Of a stretch of 35,028 nt of DNA, positions 16,306-25,764 are shown one piece after another (position 1 is the stretch's first letter; every line of letters begins with the position of its first letter). The notes under the pieces are model-generated. The model was not told the origin of the DNA. It was given only the letters and a program-made list of their open reading frames with translations, and did no database searches. The stretch covers positions 1 through 35,028 of the forward strand of contig ONIO01000013.1 of NCBI GenBank assembly GCA_900317915.1. The letters are read 5' to 3'. Position numbers and translations under genes: made by a program. The stretch comes from an uncultured Lachnospiraceae bacterium. GTDB lineage: Bacteria > Bacillota > Clostridia > Lachnospirales > Lachnospiraceae.

Positions 16306-16404
16306 TATGTTAAATCCCCTTGAATGACTTAAACATTAAATAGGGCTTGATTGAAGTACAATTAGACTTCATTGATTAAACATAAATTGCATTATTTGGG
16401 TAAA

Positions 16405-16435
16405 AAAAGGACATCCCCATCGGAGATGTCCTTTT
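16405..16435. terminator. Bidirectional terminator between the regulator and rplQ
   Basis: AAAAGGACATC (from 16405) pairs with GATGTCCTTTT (to 16435). The A-run and T-run on the two sides make it work in both directions, ending the LacI-type gene on the plus strand and the ribosomal cluster on the minus strand. Confidence 0.85.
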
Positions 16436-16470
16436 CATTTACATTATTCGATCACTCAAAGCTGTAAATC

Positions 16471-16995
16471 TTAAACAAGTTCAAGAAGTACTTCCAGAGC
16501 GCCGTCACCCTTACGCTGACCGATCTTAACGATACGAGTGTATCCACCCTTACGGTCTGCATACTTAGGTGCGATATCATCGAAGAGTAAGTTTGGAACG
16601 TTCAGAGACTTAGTCTCAGACTTCTTCTCGCCCTTAACAGTTACAGGGTACAGGAACTTCAGCATCTGACGACGTGCATGAAGACGGGAAGGAAGATCCT
16701 TCTTGATTGTCTTCTCAACGGTCTCATACTTAGTTACCTTCTTACCGTCAACGACTTCCTTAACGCGCTTGCCGTCTTTATCCTTAACAGCAACCTTAGC
16801 CTGTACGGTAACTTCCTCAAAATTATCCTTCTCGCGGATAGCAAGAGCGATATACTTCTCTGCGATCTTAGCAACTTCCTTAGCCTTAGCCTCAGTTGTA
16901 ACAATCTTACCATTTACAAGAAGATTCGTTACCTGGTTACGAAGGAGTGCCTTTCTCTGGGAAGAGGTTCTTCCTAACTTTCTATACTTTGCCAT
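16471..16995 (-). CDS. rplQ: 50S ribosomal protein L17, with insertion
   Basis: 174 aa, against about 112-130 in most bacteria. The ends are standard: [20 protein letters not shown] at the start and [17 protein letters not shown] near the end. About 50 extra residues, rich in K, D and V, sit roughly at 52-100, before [12 protein letters not shown] recall comparable insertions in Lachnospiraceae L17, so this is probably lineage-specific and not a fusion. L17 binds 23S rRNA near the tunnel exit. It is the last gene of the cluster, 151 bp after rpoA, and is followed by a strong terminator. Confidence 0.97.
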   Translation of the reverse strand: MAKYRKLGRTSSQRKALLRNQVTNLLVNGKIVTTEAKAKEVAKIAEKYIALAIREKDNFEEVTVQAKVAVKDKDGKRVKEVVDGKKVTKYETVEKTIKKDLPSRLHARRQMLKFLYPVTVKGEKKSETKSLNVPNLLFDDIAPKYADRKGGYTRIVKIGQRKGDGALEVLLELV

Positions 16996-17146
16996 AATTT
17001 TCCTCCTTTTTATGGGGTGGTTACTACCTCGTGATGCCGAATATGGACTTATTCACATGGCAGATGTCTCTAGCCACCTGAGGACCACAGAACCATACGC
17101 ATCGGATTTACTGGAACTGCGGCTTCAAGTTTGGCATTAAAACAAA
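16996..17146. other. 151-nt spacer between rpoA and rplQ
   Basis: Unusually long for this cluster. In the RNA sense it holds GGTGG and CCACC segments that could pair over a distance, plus short hairpins. I saw no clear promoter or terminator. The rplQ ribosome-binding site AAAGGAGG closes it. Confidence 0.3.
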
Positions 17147-18109
17147 TTAATCCTCAGTTGTACGAAGCTTTAAACCCAGCTCATTCAGTTTTGCCAGAAC
17201 TTCGTCTAAGGACTTCTTACCTAAGTTACGAACCTTCATCATTTCCTCAGGGGACTTATTGCAAAGTTCCTCTACGGTATTGATGCCTGCTCTCTTAAGG
17301 CAATTGTAAGAACGAACGGAAAGCTCTAATTCATCAATCGTCATATCAAGAACGATTGTAGGCTTTTCACCGCCCTTATCAACCATTACTTCTGCATTCT
17401 TTGCATTATCAGTAAGGTCGATAAACAGATTCAGATGCTCGGACAGAACCTTAGCAGCCAGGCTGACTGCCTCATCTGGTCCAAGTGCCCCGTTTGTATA
17501 TACATCCAGAGTTAACTTATCAAAATCTGTCTGCTGGCCAACACGGGTGTTTTCAACTTTCAGATTTACACGATCGATTGGTGTGTAAATAGAATCTACA
17601 GCGATAACTCCGATTGGAGTATCTTCTGTCTTATTCTTATCAGCTGAAACATATCCGCGGCCACTCTCAATGGTAAGATCCATGTAGAGTTTGCTATCAT
17701 TTCCACCGTTCAGATGAGCGATTACAAGATCAGGATTAACAATCTCTACATCATCAGACTCAATCTGAATATCAGATGCTTTTACAACACCTTCGCCTTC
17801 GAAGTCAATGTATGCCTTCTTTGGCTCATTGTTGCCACTGTTGTCACGGATTGCAAGACTCTTGATATTCAATACGATCTCAGTTACGTCTTCCTTAACA
17901 CCAGGAATAGAGCTGAACTCGTGAAGAACGCCATCAATCTTGATCTTTGTTACAGCAGTACCAGGAAGGGAAGAAAGCATGATACGACGAAGGGAGTTGC
18001 CCAGAGTTGTACCATAGCCTCTTTCCAGAGGTTCTACAACAAAGCGACCATACTTATGGTCATCTGACATTTCTGCGATTTCAATGTTCGGTTTGTTGAA
18101 ATCTAACAC
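17147..18109 (-). CDS. rpoA: DNA-directed RNA polymerase subunit alpha
   Basis: 320 aa, the usual length. The N-terminal assembly domain shows [20 protein letters not shown] and [10 protein letters not shown]. The C-terminal DNA-binding domain shows [18 protein letters not shown] and [18 protein letters not shown]. It forms the dimer that nucleates RNA polymerase and contacts UP elements and activators. The start is GTG (18107-18109) with AGGAGG eight bases upstream. It lies in the alpha operon between rpsD and rplQ. Confidence 0.98.
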   Translation of the reverse strand: MLDFNKPNIEIAEMSDDHKYGRFVVEPLERGYGTTLGNSLRRIMLSSLPGTAVTKIKIDGVLHEFSSIPGVKEDVTEIVLNIKSLAIRDNSGNNEPKKAYIDFEGEGVVKASDIQIESDDVEIVNPDLVIAHLNGGNDSKLYMDLTIESGRGYVSADKNKTEDTPIGVIAVDSIYTPIDRVNLKVENTRVGQQTDFDKLTLDVYTNGALGPDEAVSLAAKVLSEHLNLFIDLTDNAKNAEVMVDKGGEKPTIVLDMTIDELELSVRSYNCLKRAGINTVEELCNKSPEEMMKVRNLGKKSLDEVLAKLNELGLKLRTTED

Positions 18110-18158
18110 TTGCGATCCTCCTTTGACCTATTAATACAGATTAATTAAGCGAATCTAA

Positions 18159-18752
18159 TTACTTAGAATACAGCTCGACGATAAGCACCTCATTTACAGG
18201 AACATCAATCTGCTCTCTGGTAGGAAGATTCTTAACGGTAGCCTTAATGTTCTCTGCATCAACATCAAGCCACTCAGATGTTGCTCTGCCGTTTGTTACT
18301 TCAGCAATATCCTTAAATCTCTGAAGAGACTTCTTATTCTCTGCTACTTCAATAACATCACCAGCCTTGCAAAGATAAGATGGGATATTAACCTTCTTAC
18401 CATTTACAGTGAACATCTTGTGATCTACAAGCTGACGAGCCTCACGACGAGTGCGAGCGAAACCAGCACGGAAAACGATGTTATCCAGACGGCTCTCAAG
18501 CATAGTCATCAGGTTTGTACCAGTCTGACCCTTCATGCGGTCAGCCTTCTCATAGTAGTTACGGAAAGGCTTCTCAAGAACGCCATAGATGAACTTAGCC
18601 TTCTGCTTTTCCTTTAACTGCAGTCCATACTCAGAAACCTTACGACGGCTGTTCTGAGGATGTCTCTTAGACTTCTTATCGTAACCAAGATAAACAGGAT
18701 CCATACCGAGGGATCTGCATCTCTTTAAGATAGGTGTTTTATTAACTGCCAT
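18159..18752 (-). CDS. rpsD: 30S ribosomal protein S4
   Basis: 197 aa. Family blocks are MRRxxx-free Firmicutes-type N-terminus KRCRSLGMDPVYLGYDKKSK, SEYGLQLKEKQKAKFIYGVL, and the S4 RNA-binding domain with ARTRREARQLVDHKMFTVNG. It starts assembly of the 30S body. Its place inside the alpha operon, as in many Clostridia, is relevant because S4 is the autogenous repressor of this operon in Escherichia coli and of its own gene in Bacillus subtilis. Confidence 0.98.
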   Translation of the reverse strand: MAVNKTPILKRCRSLGMDPVYLGYDKKSKRHPQNSRRKVSEYGLQLKEKQKAKFIYGVLEKPFRNYYEKADRMKGQTGTNLMTMLESRLDNIVFRAGFARTRREARQLVDHKMFTVNGKKVNIPSYLCKAGDVIEVAENKKSLQRFKDIAEVTNGRATSEWLDVDAENIKATVKNLPTREQIDVPVNEVLIVELYSK

Positions 18753-18771
18753 TTTATTTATTCCCTCCTAA

Positions 18772-19164
18772 TTAGACTCTTCTACGCTTTGGTGGACGAC
18801 ATCCGTTATGAGGTACAGGTGTAACATCCTGAATTGAAGTTACATTGATTCCATTTGCAGCAAGTGCGCGGATTGCTGCTTCTCTACCTGAACCAGGTCC
18901 CTTTACGAAGACATCAACAGTCTTCAGGCCTGAAGGAGCTGCAGCCTTTGCTGCAGTCTCAGCTGCCATCTGTGCAGCGTATGGAGTAGATTTTCTTGAA
19001 CCCTTGAAGCCAAGGCCACCTGCGGAAGCCCAGGAAATAGCATTACCCTGTGCGTCTGTCAGTGTTACGATCGTGTTATTAAACGATGCCTGAATATGTG
19101 CCTGGCCATGTTCAACGTTTTTTCTAACGCGCTTTTTTGTTACTCTTTTTGCAACTTTAGCCAT
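18772..19164 (-). CDS. rpsK: 30S ribosomal protein S11
   Basis: 130 aa, normal length. Recognised by [40 protein letters not shown], the glycine-rich [13 protein letters not shown] and the C-terminal [19 protein letters not shown]11 lines the platform of the 30S subunit near the mRNA exit. It is 29 bp after rpsM and 19 bp before rpsD in the alpha operon. Confidence 0.98.
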   Translation of the reverse strand: MAKVAKRVTKKRVRKNVEHGQAHIQASFNNTIVTLTDAQGNAISWASAGGLGFKGSRKSTPYAAQMAAETAAKAAAPSGLKTVDVFVKGPGSGREAAIRALAANGINVTSIQDVTPVPHNGCRPPKRRRV

Positions 19165-19193
19165 AGTGAAACTAACCTACTTTCTTAGTCTAA

Positions 19194-19565
19194 TTATTTC
19201 TTCTTATTTGCAATTGTCTTGCGTGGACCCTTACGAGTACGTGCATTTGTCTTGGTCTTCTGTCCACGAACAGGCAGACCCTTTCTGTGACGGATACCTC
19301 TGTAGCAGCCGATCTCAGTCAGTCTCTTAATGTTAAGAGAAACATCTCTTCTAAGATCACCCTCTACCTCGACGCCAAGGTCAGTGATAGTCTCAGCGAG
19401 CTTCTTAACTTCGTCGTCTGTAAGGTCCTTAACACGTGTGTCAGGATTAACCCCAGATGCTGCCAGAATCTTATCTGCAGTTGTTCTGCCGATTCCGTAG
19501 ATATAAGTGAGGCCAATCTCAATTCTTTTTTCTCTTGGTAAATCTACACCTGCGATACGAGCCAT
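19194..19565 (-). CDS. rpsM: 30S ribosomal protein S13
   Basis: 123 aa, normal length. Recognised by [20 protein letters not shown], the helix-two-turn-helix [34 protein letters not shown] and the basic tail [13 protein letters not shown] that contacts P-site tRNA. GGAGGTGTAAATACAC precedes the ATG. A 274-nt gap separates it from rpmJ, far longer than the other spacers here. Confidence 0.98.
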   Translation of the reverse strand: MARIAGVDLPREKRIEIGLTYIYGIGRTTADKILAASGVNPDTRVKDLTDDEVKKLAETITDLGVEVEGDLRRDVSLNIKRLTEIGCYRGIRHRKGLPVRGQKTKTNARTRKGPRKTIANKKK

Positions 19566-19839
19566 GTGTATTTACACCTCCAAATGATCGTTGTGGGGGA
19601 GACATTTTCCCCGTCTATAGTACCGAGTTCCCTTTCCGACAGCTCTAGCGCATAGCACTAGCCTGAAATGTGTGCCTTTCAGTTCACTCTAAAATTCCTG
19701 CAATAGCAGAAAAGTGGTGTGAGCATCCTCCGGTATGATAAGAATGAACTCACAAACGTATATTATGAACAGCATGACTTGGATTTCATCACACTGCAGC
19801 CGCCATAATACACATGCAGCTAAGGGCTAATATTAGAAA
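19566..19839 (-). promoter_or_regulatory. Candidate leader region before rpsM
   Basis: 274 nt without a gene inside a tightly packed cluster. In the RNA sense it can form CTGAAA-N8-TTTCAG, a CTAG..CTAG element and a GGGGA..TCTCCCC or AGAC..GTCT element close to the rpsM ribosome-binding site. In Escherichia coli, S4 represses the alpha operon at a structured leader just before rpsM. A similar role here is inferred. Confidence 0.35.
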
Positions 19840-19953
19840 TTAACCCTGAACCTGCTTGTGCTTAGGGTTCTCACAGATGATTCTGATCTTACCCTTTCTC
19901 TTGATAACCTTGCACTTTTCGCACATAGGCTTTACAGAAGATCTTACCTTCAT
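19840..19953 (-). CDS. rpmJ: 50S ribosomal protein L36
   Basis: 37-aa protein, [20 protein letters not shown] followed by [17 protein letters not shown], read directly from the minus strand. The zinc-ribbon ligands C11, C14, C27 and H32 are all present, so this is the zinc-binding form. GGAGGACCTC precedes the ATG at 19951-19953. It is the first gene after the consensus promoter downstream of infA. Confidence 0.97.
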   Translation of the reverse strand: MKVRSSVKPMCEKCKVIKRKGKIRIICENPKHKQVQG

Positions 19954-20050
19954 GAGGTCCTCCTTCCTTCAAAAAAGCTTCTGTTAATAGGATTTTCCGA
20001 GCTTTGTACGCAAAATAAGCGTCTTCCGACTCGAAAAACGTCCGTTTAAC

Positions 20051-20079
20051 ATTATATCTGCGCTGTCAACACTTGTCAA
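20051..20079 (-). promoter_or_regulatory. Consensus promoter for rpmJ-rpsM-rpsK-rpsD-rpoA-rplQ
   Basis: Minus-strand -35 TTGACA (20074-20079), exactly 17 bp, then -10 TATAAT (20051-20056): a perfect sigma-A type match placed just after the infA stop codon. It would let the alpha part of the cluster be transcribed independently of S10-spc. Confidence 0.85.
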
Positions 20080-20082
20080 CGA

Positions 20083-20301
20083 TTATTTATCTCTCCAAAT
20101 AATTCTTCCTTTGGTCAAATCATATGGGGACATTTCAATCGTAACTTTATCGCCCGGAAGAATACGAATGTAGTTCATACGAAGCTTACCGCTGATATGT
20201 GCCAGAATCTCAAGTCCATTTTCAAGTTTTACCTGGAACATCGCATTTGGCAGTTTCTCCAGAACGGTTCCTTCTACTTCAATGATGTCAGCCTTCGACA
20301 A
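20083..20301 (-). CDS. infA: Translation initiation factor IF-1
   Basis: 72 aa, the normal length: [20 protein letters not shown], the OB-fold core, then [20 protein letters not shown] and GRIIWR. It binds the 30S A site during initiation. The start codon is TTG (20299-20301). The family start MSKADxIE and a strong AGGAGG nine bases upstream leave no better choice. It follows adk by 18 bp. The map gene often found between the two is absent. Confidence 0.97.
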   Translation of the reverse strand: MSKADIIEVEGTVLEKLPNAMFQVKLENGLEILAHISGKLRMNYIRILPGDKVTIEMSPYDLTKGRIIWRDK

Positions 20302-20319
20302 CTTTCTTCCTCCTGATTA

Positions 20320-20970
20320 TCAATCTTTTTCTACCAATAATGGAGCAATCTTTGCTACTTCTTCATCAGCATTCTTATCACCAGGAATCTCAACAATGAT
20401 TCCTAAGTTATTGTAGTATGCGATGAGGGGCTCAGTCTGCTCATGGTAAATGTTCAAACGCTTCTTAACTGTTTCTGCATCGTCATCTGCTCTCTGTGTA
20501 AGTTCAGTACCACACTTATCGCAGATGCCTTCAGCCTTCGGTGGAAGGGTAACAAGGTGATATGATGCTCCACACTTCGGGCAAACTCTTCTGCCAGACA
20601 TACGACTTACAATCTTCTCGTCTGACACAATTACGTTTACTGCGTAATCAATTTGCTGGCCCTTCTTACCAAGGGCATCAGTCAATGCTTCTGCCTGGTT
20701 GATTGTTCTCGGGAATCCATCAAGAATGAATCCCTTCTTGCAATCGTCCTGACCGATACGGTCAGTTACAAGATCGCATGTGAGTTCATCCGGAACTAAC
20801 AAACCCTGGTCCATATAGCTCTTGGCCTTTTTTCCAAGCTCAGTACCGTTTTTGATATTCTCTCTGAAAATATCTCCGGTAGAGATGTGTGGAAGACCAA
20901 ATCTCTCAGAAAGTCTGGATGCCATTGTACCCTTGCCGGCTCCCGGTGCTCCTAGCATGATAATCTTCAT
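20320..20970 (-). CDS. adk: Adenylate kinase
   Basis: 216 aa, long (zinc-LID) form. The P-loop is GAPGAGKGT (7-15), followed by FILDGFPRT. The LID carries four cysteines in CPKCG...CDKCG, expected to bind zinc. It interconverts ATP and AMP with two ADP in the cytosol. It lies between secY and infA. A strong hairpin stands in the 70-nt spacer upstream. Confidence 0.98.
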   Translation of the reverse strand: MKIIMLGAPGAGKGTMASRLSERFGLPHISTGDIFRENIKNGTELGKKAKSYMDQGLLVPDELTCDLVTDRIGQDDCKKGFILDGFPRTINQAEALTDALGKKGQQIDYAVNVIVSDEKIVSRMSGRRVCPKCGASYHLVTLPPKAEGICDKCGTELTQRADDDAETVKKRLNIYHEQTEPLIAYYNNLGIIVEIPGDKNADEEVAKIAPLLVEKD

Positions 20971-20989
20971 AATATCTCCTTATATACCT

Positions 20990-21024
20990 TTGGAGACACA
21001 GGGAAAATTCCCCTGCATCTCCAA
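20990..21024 (-). other. Strong hairpin between secY and adk
   Basis: In the RNA sense, TTGGAGA-TG-CAGGG pairs with CCCTG-TG-TCTCCAA around the loop GAATTTT: 12 bp with one internal two-base mismatch. There is no T-run, so it is more likely a processing or stability element than a terminator. Confidence 0.6.
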
Positions 21025-21040
21025 GTTTAACAGGCCACTT

Positions 21041-22369
21041 TTACTCACTCAAGAATCCCTTATAGTTACGAACCATCATCTGGGATTCAATCTGACGCAA
21101 TGTCTCAATTACGACACCAACAACAATGATAATTGATGTTCCACCGAAGGAAACATTAGCGTTAAATAATCCATTCAATGCAATTGGTACAACCGATACG
21201 ATTGTTAATCCGATTGCTCCAATGAAGATTACGTGATTCAGAATGCCGGTCAAGTATTCACTTGTTGGCTTACCTGGGCGAATGCCTGGGATAAAGCCTG
21301 CGGAGCGCTTCATGTTATCTGCAATCTCAAGTGGATTAAATGTGATTGAAGTATAAAAATATGCAAATGCAATGATCAGAAGAACATAGAGTACACAACC
21401 AAGTGAGTAAATCCAGTTTGAAGTGTCAAACCAGTTGGATTCAGACAAACCTTTTAATACGCCTGCCCAGAAACCTGTTCCCTGACCCTTACCAAGGAAT
21501 GCACAAATAATTACTGGAGTCTGCATAATCGACTGTGCGAAAATGACTGGCATTACGCCACCAGTATTTACCTTTAATGGAATATTCGTTGAATTTCCAC
21601 CAACTGTACGTCTTCCCTGTAATTTGTTGGAATACTGAACTGGAATTCTCCGCTCAGCTCCCTGCAGGATAACTACCATGACAACAATGCCAATGATAAT
21701 TGCTACAATAATTGCTCCAGCGAGAATCATTCTTGCCGGTGTTTTGCCTTTAATGAAAAGACTGTAAAGAGACTCAATGTCCTGTGGCATACGAGAGATA
21801 ATATTGATGATCAGGACGATGGAAATACCATTTCCAACACCATGATCGGTAATACGCTCACCTAACCACATTAAAATTGTGGATCCCGCTGTTAATACAG
21901 CAATCAGGGTAATTACATTCAGGACACCCTTGAAATTCCAGCCAAATGCGTCTAAGTAACCGGATCTTCCGAAACCGATTGCCATTGCTGTTGACTCCAT
22001 CAAGGAAAGACCAACTGTAATGTATCTTGTGATCTTTGTGATAAATTCACGACCCTTTTCCCCGTCTCTCGCTATCTCTTCTAACTTAGGAAATGCAATT
22101 TCCAGAAGCTGAAGGATAATCGATGATGTGATGTAAGGTGTAATGTTCAGAGCAAATATTGACATACGCTCTAAGGAACCACCTGTAATCGCATCAAAGA
22201 AATTCAGCGAATTCCCAGCTGAGCCGAAGAGGCTGTCAAAGACACCCTCTTGGATACCCGGAGCCGGAATCTGAGATCCGATTCGGATAACTATCAGCAT
22301 GAGAAATGTGAATCCAATTCTTCTTCGCAGATCTTTGATCTTAAAAGCATTGCGAAGTGTTGTAAGCAT
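21041..22369 (-). CDS. secY: Protein translocase subunit SecY
   Basis: 442 aa with ten membrane segments. It begins with the amphipathic LRNAFKIKDLRRRIGFTFLM. The plug region follows TM1. Later blocks are LQGAERRIPVQYSNKLQGRR (cytoplasmic loop), NTGGVMPVIFAQS and IRPGKPTSEYL. It forms the SecYEG channel for protein export. Its ATG overlaps the rplO stop by one base (TAATG), so translation is coupled. Confidence 0.98.
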   Translation of the reverse strand: MLTTLRNAFKIKDLRRRIGFTFLMLIVIRIGSQIPAPGIQEGVFDSLFGSAGNSLNFFDAITGGSLERMSIFALNITPYITSSIILQLLEIAFPKLEEIARDGEKGREFITKITRYITVGLSLMESTAMAIGFGRSGYLDAFGWNFKGVLNVITLIAVLTAGSTILMWLGERITDHGVGNGISIVLIINIISRMPQDIESLYSLFIKGKTPARMILAGAIIVAIIIGIVVMVVILQGAERRIPVQYSNKLQGRRTVGGNSTNIPLKVNTGGVMPVIFAQSIMQTPVIICAFLGKGQGTGFWAGVLKGLSESNWFDTSNWIYSLGCVLYVLLIIAFAYFYTSITFNPLEIADNMKRSAGFIPGIRPGKPTSEYLTGILNHVIFIGAIGLTIVSVVPIALNGLFNANVSFGGTSIIIVVGVVIETLRQIESQMMVRNYKGFLSE

Positions 22370-22809
22370 TAGATCACCTCAGCAGAACCGCCTGCTTTTT
22401 CAATCTTTTCCTTAGCGGAAGCGCTATAAGCGCTTACCTTAACATTAAGCTTCTTTGTAAGCTCGCCGTTACCAAGAATCTTGATACCGTCGCGTGCATT
22501 CTTTACAAGACCCATTTCCTTCAGTGCAGCTGCATCAACAGTAGCACCATCTTCGAAACGATCAAGATCGGAAACATTCAGAGCAACAATAATCTTAGTG
22601 TTGCGGTTTTTGAATCCTCTCTTAGGAATACGACGGTATAAAGGCATCTGACCACCTTCGAAACCAGGTCTAGGAGCTCCAGAACGAGCCTTCTGTCCCT
22701 TATGACCCTTACCAGCAGTCTTACCATTTCCTGAACCGTGTCCACGGCCTCTTCTGAAGGTGTCGCTATGTACGGAACCCTCAGCAGGAGTTAAATTGGA
22801 TAAATCCAT
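22369..22809 (-). CDS. rplO: 50S ribosomal protein L15
   Basis: 146 aa, normal length. Recognised by [12 protein letters not shown], the glycine-rich basic arm [20 protein letters not shown] and [17 protein letters not shown]. It is a late-assembling protein of the 50S central region. It is followed directly by secY with a one-base overlap. Confidence 0.98.
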   Translation of the reverse strand: MDLSNLTPAEGSVHSDTFRRGRGHGSGNGKTAGKGHKGQKARSGAPRPGFEGGQMPLYRRIPKRGFKNRNTKIIVALNVSDLDRFEDGATVDAAALKEMGLVKNARDGIKILGNGELTKKLNVKVSAYSASAKEKIEKAGGSAEVI

Positions 22810-22830
22810 TATGTGACCTCCTTAAATAAC

Positions 22831-23019
22831 TTATGCGTCGATCTCTTCAACTTTTACCAGATGACGTACACGCTGAATCATTCCGCGTGTTGCTGCATTA
22901 TCTGGAAGCTCATTAAAGGAATTGATCTTCTTCAGACCAAGAGCCTCTACTGTCTTTCTGTTCTTAGGAACAGCACCGATAGTAGACTTAACAAGCGTAA
23001 TCTTTAACTTCTTAGCCAT
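22831..23019 (-). CDS. rpmD: 50S ribosomal protein L30
   Basis: 62 aa, the short bacterial form: [31 protein letters not shown], then [15 protein letters not shown]. It binds 23S and 5S rRNA. It is spaced 11 bp after rpsE and 21 bp before rplO. Confidence 0.98.
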   Translation of the reverse strand: MAKKLKITLVKSTIGAVPKNRKTVEALGLKKINSFNELPDNAATRGMIQRVRHLVKVEEIDA

Positions 23020-23030
23020 TGTAAACCTCC

Positions 23031-23540
23031 TTAACCAAGAACCTCTTCAACGGACTTACCGCGAAGACGGGCTACTTCTTCAGGAGCCTTCAGGTTAGCC
23101 AGAGCTTCGATTGTTGCGAGAACAACGTTCTGCTTGTTAGAAGATCCCAGAGACTTTGTACGGATATTCTGGATTCCAGCAAGGTCACATACCGCACGGG
23201 CAGGACCACCAGCGATGACACCAGTACCTTCTGGAGCAGTCTTCAGAAGGATTGTAGCTCCAGTGTGCTTTCCAATAGTATCGTGTGTGATGCTGTGTGC
23301 ATCGTTCATCTTAACTTCGATGAGGTGCTTCATAGCGTCTTCCTTACCCTTGCGAATAGCTTCAGGAACTTCGGCAGACTTACCAGTACCTACACCAACG
23401 TGACCATTGTGATCACCAACAACAACCAGGGCTGCGAAACGCATGTTACGTCCGCCCTTTACAACCTTTGTTACACGCTTGATTGTAACAACCTGGTCAT
23501 CTAATTCAAACTGACTTGCGTCGATAATAGTACGCTTCAT
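23031..23540 (-). CDS. rpsE: 30S ribosomal protein S5
   Basis: 169 aa, normal length. The S5 double-stranded RNA-binding domain has [20 protein letters not shown], followed by [20 protein letters not shown], the C-terminal [19 protein letters not shown] and [19 protein letters not shown]. It acts in decoding accuracy. It lies 14 bp after rplR. Confidence 0.98.
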   Translation of the reverse strand: MKRTIIDASQFELDDQVVTIKRVTKVVKGGRNMRFAALVVVGDHNGHVGVGTGKSAEVPEAIRKGKEDAMKHLIEVKMNDAHSITHDTIGKHTGATILLKTAPEGTGVIAGGPARAVCDLAGIQNIRTKSLGSSNKQNVVLATIEALANLKAPEEVARLRGKSVEEVLG

Positions 23541-23554
23541 GTATCGATTCCTCC

Positions 23555-23923
23555 TTAGAATTCCAGACCAGCTTCACGAGCAGCATCAGCGAGTGCTGCA
23601 ACTTTACCAGCATAAATATAACCAGCTCTGTCAAATACTACAGTCTTAATACCAGCATCCATTGCCTTCTTAGCAATAGCTGTTCCAAGTGCTGTAGCTG
23701 CCTCTACTGTGTTTGTGTGCTCAAGGCTGCTCTTAATATCCTTATCAAGTGTGGAAGCGGATACAAGTGTCTTACCTGCTTCATCATCGATAATCTGTGC
23801 ATACATATTGCTGTTGCTTCTGAAGACAGCGAGACGCGGTCTCTCAGCAGTTCCTGCAAGATGATTTCTTAATCTTCTGTGCTTCTGCTCGCGAACGACA
23901 GCTCTAGATTTTTTATTAATCAT
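23555..23923 (-). CDS. rplR: 50S ribosomal protein L18
   Basis: 122 aa. Recognised by [32 protein letters not shown] and [20 protein letters not shown], then EAGLEF at the C-terminus. It carries 5S rRNA into the 50S subunit with L5. GGAGTGAGAAAGA precedes the ATG. Confidence 0.98.
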   Translation of the reverse strand: MINKKSRAVVREQKHRRLRNHLAGTAERPRLAVFRSNSNMYAQIIDDEAGKTLVSASTLDKDIKSSLEHTNTVEAATALGTAIAKKAMDAGIKTVVFDRAGYIYAGKVAALADAAREAGLEF

Positions 23924-23941
23924 TCTTTCTCACTCCTTCAA

Positions 23942-24481
23942 TTATTTTTTACCGGTCTTACCAGCAAGACGACGTACATGCTCATCAGCGTAACGGATAC
24001 CCTTGCCCTTATATGGCTCAGGCTGTCTCTTCTCACGGATGTTAGCAGCGTACTGACCAACTTTTTCCTTATCGATTCCAGAAACGATAATGTTCATACC
24101 GTCAACCTTGGACTCAAGGCCTTCTGGATCTTCCATCTCAACCGGATGAGAATAACCGAGATGAAGAGTAAGCTTCTTACCGGACTTCTCTGCACGGTAA
24201 CCTACACCCTGGATCTCAAGTGTCTTTGTATAACCTTCAGTTACACCAATAACCATGTTATGGATCAGTGTTCTTGTAAGTCCATGAAGGGACTTCATCT
24301 TCTTCAGATCATTAGGTCTGGAAACGATGACTTCTGTTCCCTCAACCTTGATCTCCATCTCTGGAGCAAGTGCTCTGGAAAGGGTTCCTTTTGGACCTTT
24401 TACAGTCACAAGATTATTTTCTGCAATGTCTACTGTTACACCAGCAGGGATTGCGATTGGCATTCTTCCAATACGTGACAT
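23942..24481 (-). CDS. rplF: 50S ribosomal protein L6
   Basis: 179 aa, normal length, with two L6 repeats. Recognised by [50 protein letters not shown] and the signature [20 protein letters not shown]. It sits near the factor-binding site. An 89-nt spacer with a strong hairpin separates it from rpsH. Confidence 0.98.
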   Translation of the reverse strand: MSRIGRMPIAIPAGVTVDIAENNLVTVKGPKGTLSRALAPEMEIKVEGTEVIVSRPNDLKKMKSLHGLTRTLIHNMVIGVTEGYTKTLEIQGVGYRAEKSGKKLTLHLGYSHPVEMEDPEGLESKVDGMNIIVSGIDKEKVGQYAANIREKRQPEPYKGKGIRYADEHVRRLAGKTGKK

Positions 24482-24505
24482 GCCCGTACCTCCTAATTGG
24501 TATTG

Positions 24506-24539
24506 ATATCCGGCATTTATTCACATAAAAGCCGGATAT
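24506..24539 (-). other. Strong hairpin with GNRA loop between rpsH and rplF
   Basis: In the RNA sense, ATATCCGGC pairs with GCCGGATAT (9 bp). After one T-T mismatch the stem continues TTTAT/ATAAA and closes on GTGA, a GNRA tetraloop. It lacks a T-run. Possible roles are transcript processing, stability or protein binding. Confidence 0.7.
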
Positions 24540-24570
24540 GATTTAAATAGAAACTTACGATTGATAAATC

Positions 24571-24972
24571 TTACCAAACGTATGCAAGAACTTCTCCACC
24601 AACGCCAAGCTTACGAGCTTCCTTGTCAGTGATTACACCCTTGTTTGTGGAAAGAATTGCGATTCCCAGTCCACCAAGAACTGAAGGAACTTCATCCTTA
24701 CCAGCATATACACGAAGACCAGGCTTACTGATCTTCTTGATACCGGAGATGATCTTCTCGTTCTTATTGTCACCATACTTTAAGGTAACACGGATAGCTT
24801 CGAAGTTGCCATCTGGAACGATCTCATACTTCTCGATATAACCCTCGTTTACAAGGATATCAGCGATAGACACCTTGATCTTAGATACGGGGATATCTAC
24901 TGTATCATGCTTTGCAGTGTTTGCATTACGAATTCTTGTAAGCATATCTGCGATTGGATCACTAATATTCAT
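24571..24972 (-). CDS. rpsH: 30S ribosomal protein S8
   Basis: 133 aa. The start is placed at ATG 24970-24972 because S8 begins with [17 protein letters not shown] and AAGGAGG precedes it. A frame extending 90 bases further upstream merely runs into rpsZ. The C-terminal signature [20 protein letters not shown] and GGEVLAYVW are present. S8 is a primary 16S binder and the repressor of the spc operon in Escherichia coli. Confidence 0.98.
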   Translation of the reverse strand: MNISDPIADMLTRIRNANTAKHDTVDIPVSKIKVSIADILVNEGYIEKYEIVPDGNFEAIRVTLKYGDNKNEKIISGIKKISKPGLRVYAGKDEVPSVLGGLGIAILSTNKGVITDKEARKLGVGGEVLAYVW

Positions 24973-24997
24973 GATTCTTATTTCCTCCTTATCCGAC

Positions 24998-25183
24998 TTA
25001 CCAAGATGCTTTCTTAACGCCAGGAATCTCACCCTTGTATGCCATCTCACGGAAGCATACACGGCAGATGCCGTACTTCTTCAGCACTGAGTGCGGACGA
25101 CCGCAGATTCTGCAACGAGTATAAGCTCTGCTGGAGAACTTAGGAGCACGCTGCTGCTTAATCTTCATTGATTTCTTAGCCAT
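24998..25183 (-). CDS. rpsZ: 30S ribosomal protein S14, zinc-binding type
   Basis: 61 aa, the short zinc form: [20 protein letters not shown], then CRICGRPH and CRVCFRE, which provide the four cysteine ligands. It belongs to the 30S head. The gene is also named rpsN1. It lies 14 bp after rplE and 25 bp before rpsH. Confidence 0.98.
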   Translation of the reverse strand: MAKKSMKIKQQRAPKFSSRAYTRCRICGRPHSVLKKYGICRVCFREMAYKGEIPGVKKASW

Positions 25184-25197
25184 TATGATCCTCCTAA

Positions 25198-25737
25198 TTA
25201 CTTAGCGAAAGGCATTCCGAATAAACGGAGTAACTCACGTGCCTCTTCGTCGGTCTTTGCAGTTGTAACGAAAATAACGTCCATACCTCTTACCTTATCG
25301 ACCTTATCATATTCGATCTCAGGGAAGATGATCTGCTCTTTAAGACCAAGTGCGTAATTTCCACGTCCATCGAAGGAGTTAGGGTTAACTCCACGGAAGT
25401 CACGTACACGAGGAAGTGCTAAGTTTACGAGACGATCAAGGAAATCATACATCTTATCACCACGAAGGGTTGTCTTGCATCCGATTCCCTGTCCTTCACG
25501 AATCTTGAAGTTAGCTACGGAATTCCTAGCCTTAGTTACTACTGCATGCTGACCGGTGATGGCTTCCATATCGGCAACTGCTGCATCAAGAAGCTTAGCA
25601 TTTTCCTTAGCTTCGCCAACACCCATGTTCAGAACGATCTTCTCGATCTTAGGGATTTCCATTACGTTCTTGTAACCGAACTTTTCCTGCATCTTTGCAG
25701 CAATTTCGTTCTTATAAGTATCTTTTAATCTACTCAC
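25198..25737 (-). CDS. rplE: 50S ribosomal protein L5
   Basis: 179 aa, normal length. Recognised by [20 protein letters not shown], the [20 protein letters not shown] block, [17 protein letters not shown] and the C-terminal [15 protein letters not shown]. It binds 5S rRNA and contacts P-site tRNA. The start is GTG (25735-25737) behind AAAGGAGGAACAATTCA. Confidence 0.98.
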   Translation of the reverse strand: MSRLKDTYKNEIAAKMQEKFGYKNVMEIPKIEKIVLNMGVGEAKENAKLLDAAVADMEAITGQHAVVTKARNSVANFKIREGQGIGCKTTLRGDKMYDFLDRLVNLALPRVRDFRGVNPNSFDGRGNYALGLKEQIIFPEIEYDKVDKVRGMDVIFVTTAKTDEEARELLRLFGMPFAK

Positions 25738-25764
25738 TGAATTGTTCCTCCTTTCCGGTCAGTA

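Noticed and set aside
8994-24525. TTATTCACA at 8994, 17049 and 24517, matches the DnaA-box consensus
   Set aside because: Three scattered copies, two of them in hairpins, do not form a cluster. About one is expected by chance and no dnaA or dnaN is nearby.
24973-25062. N-terminal extension of rpsH
   Set aside because: It overlaps rpsZ, and S8 proteins start with the residues at 24972.
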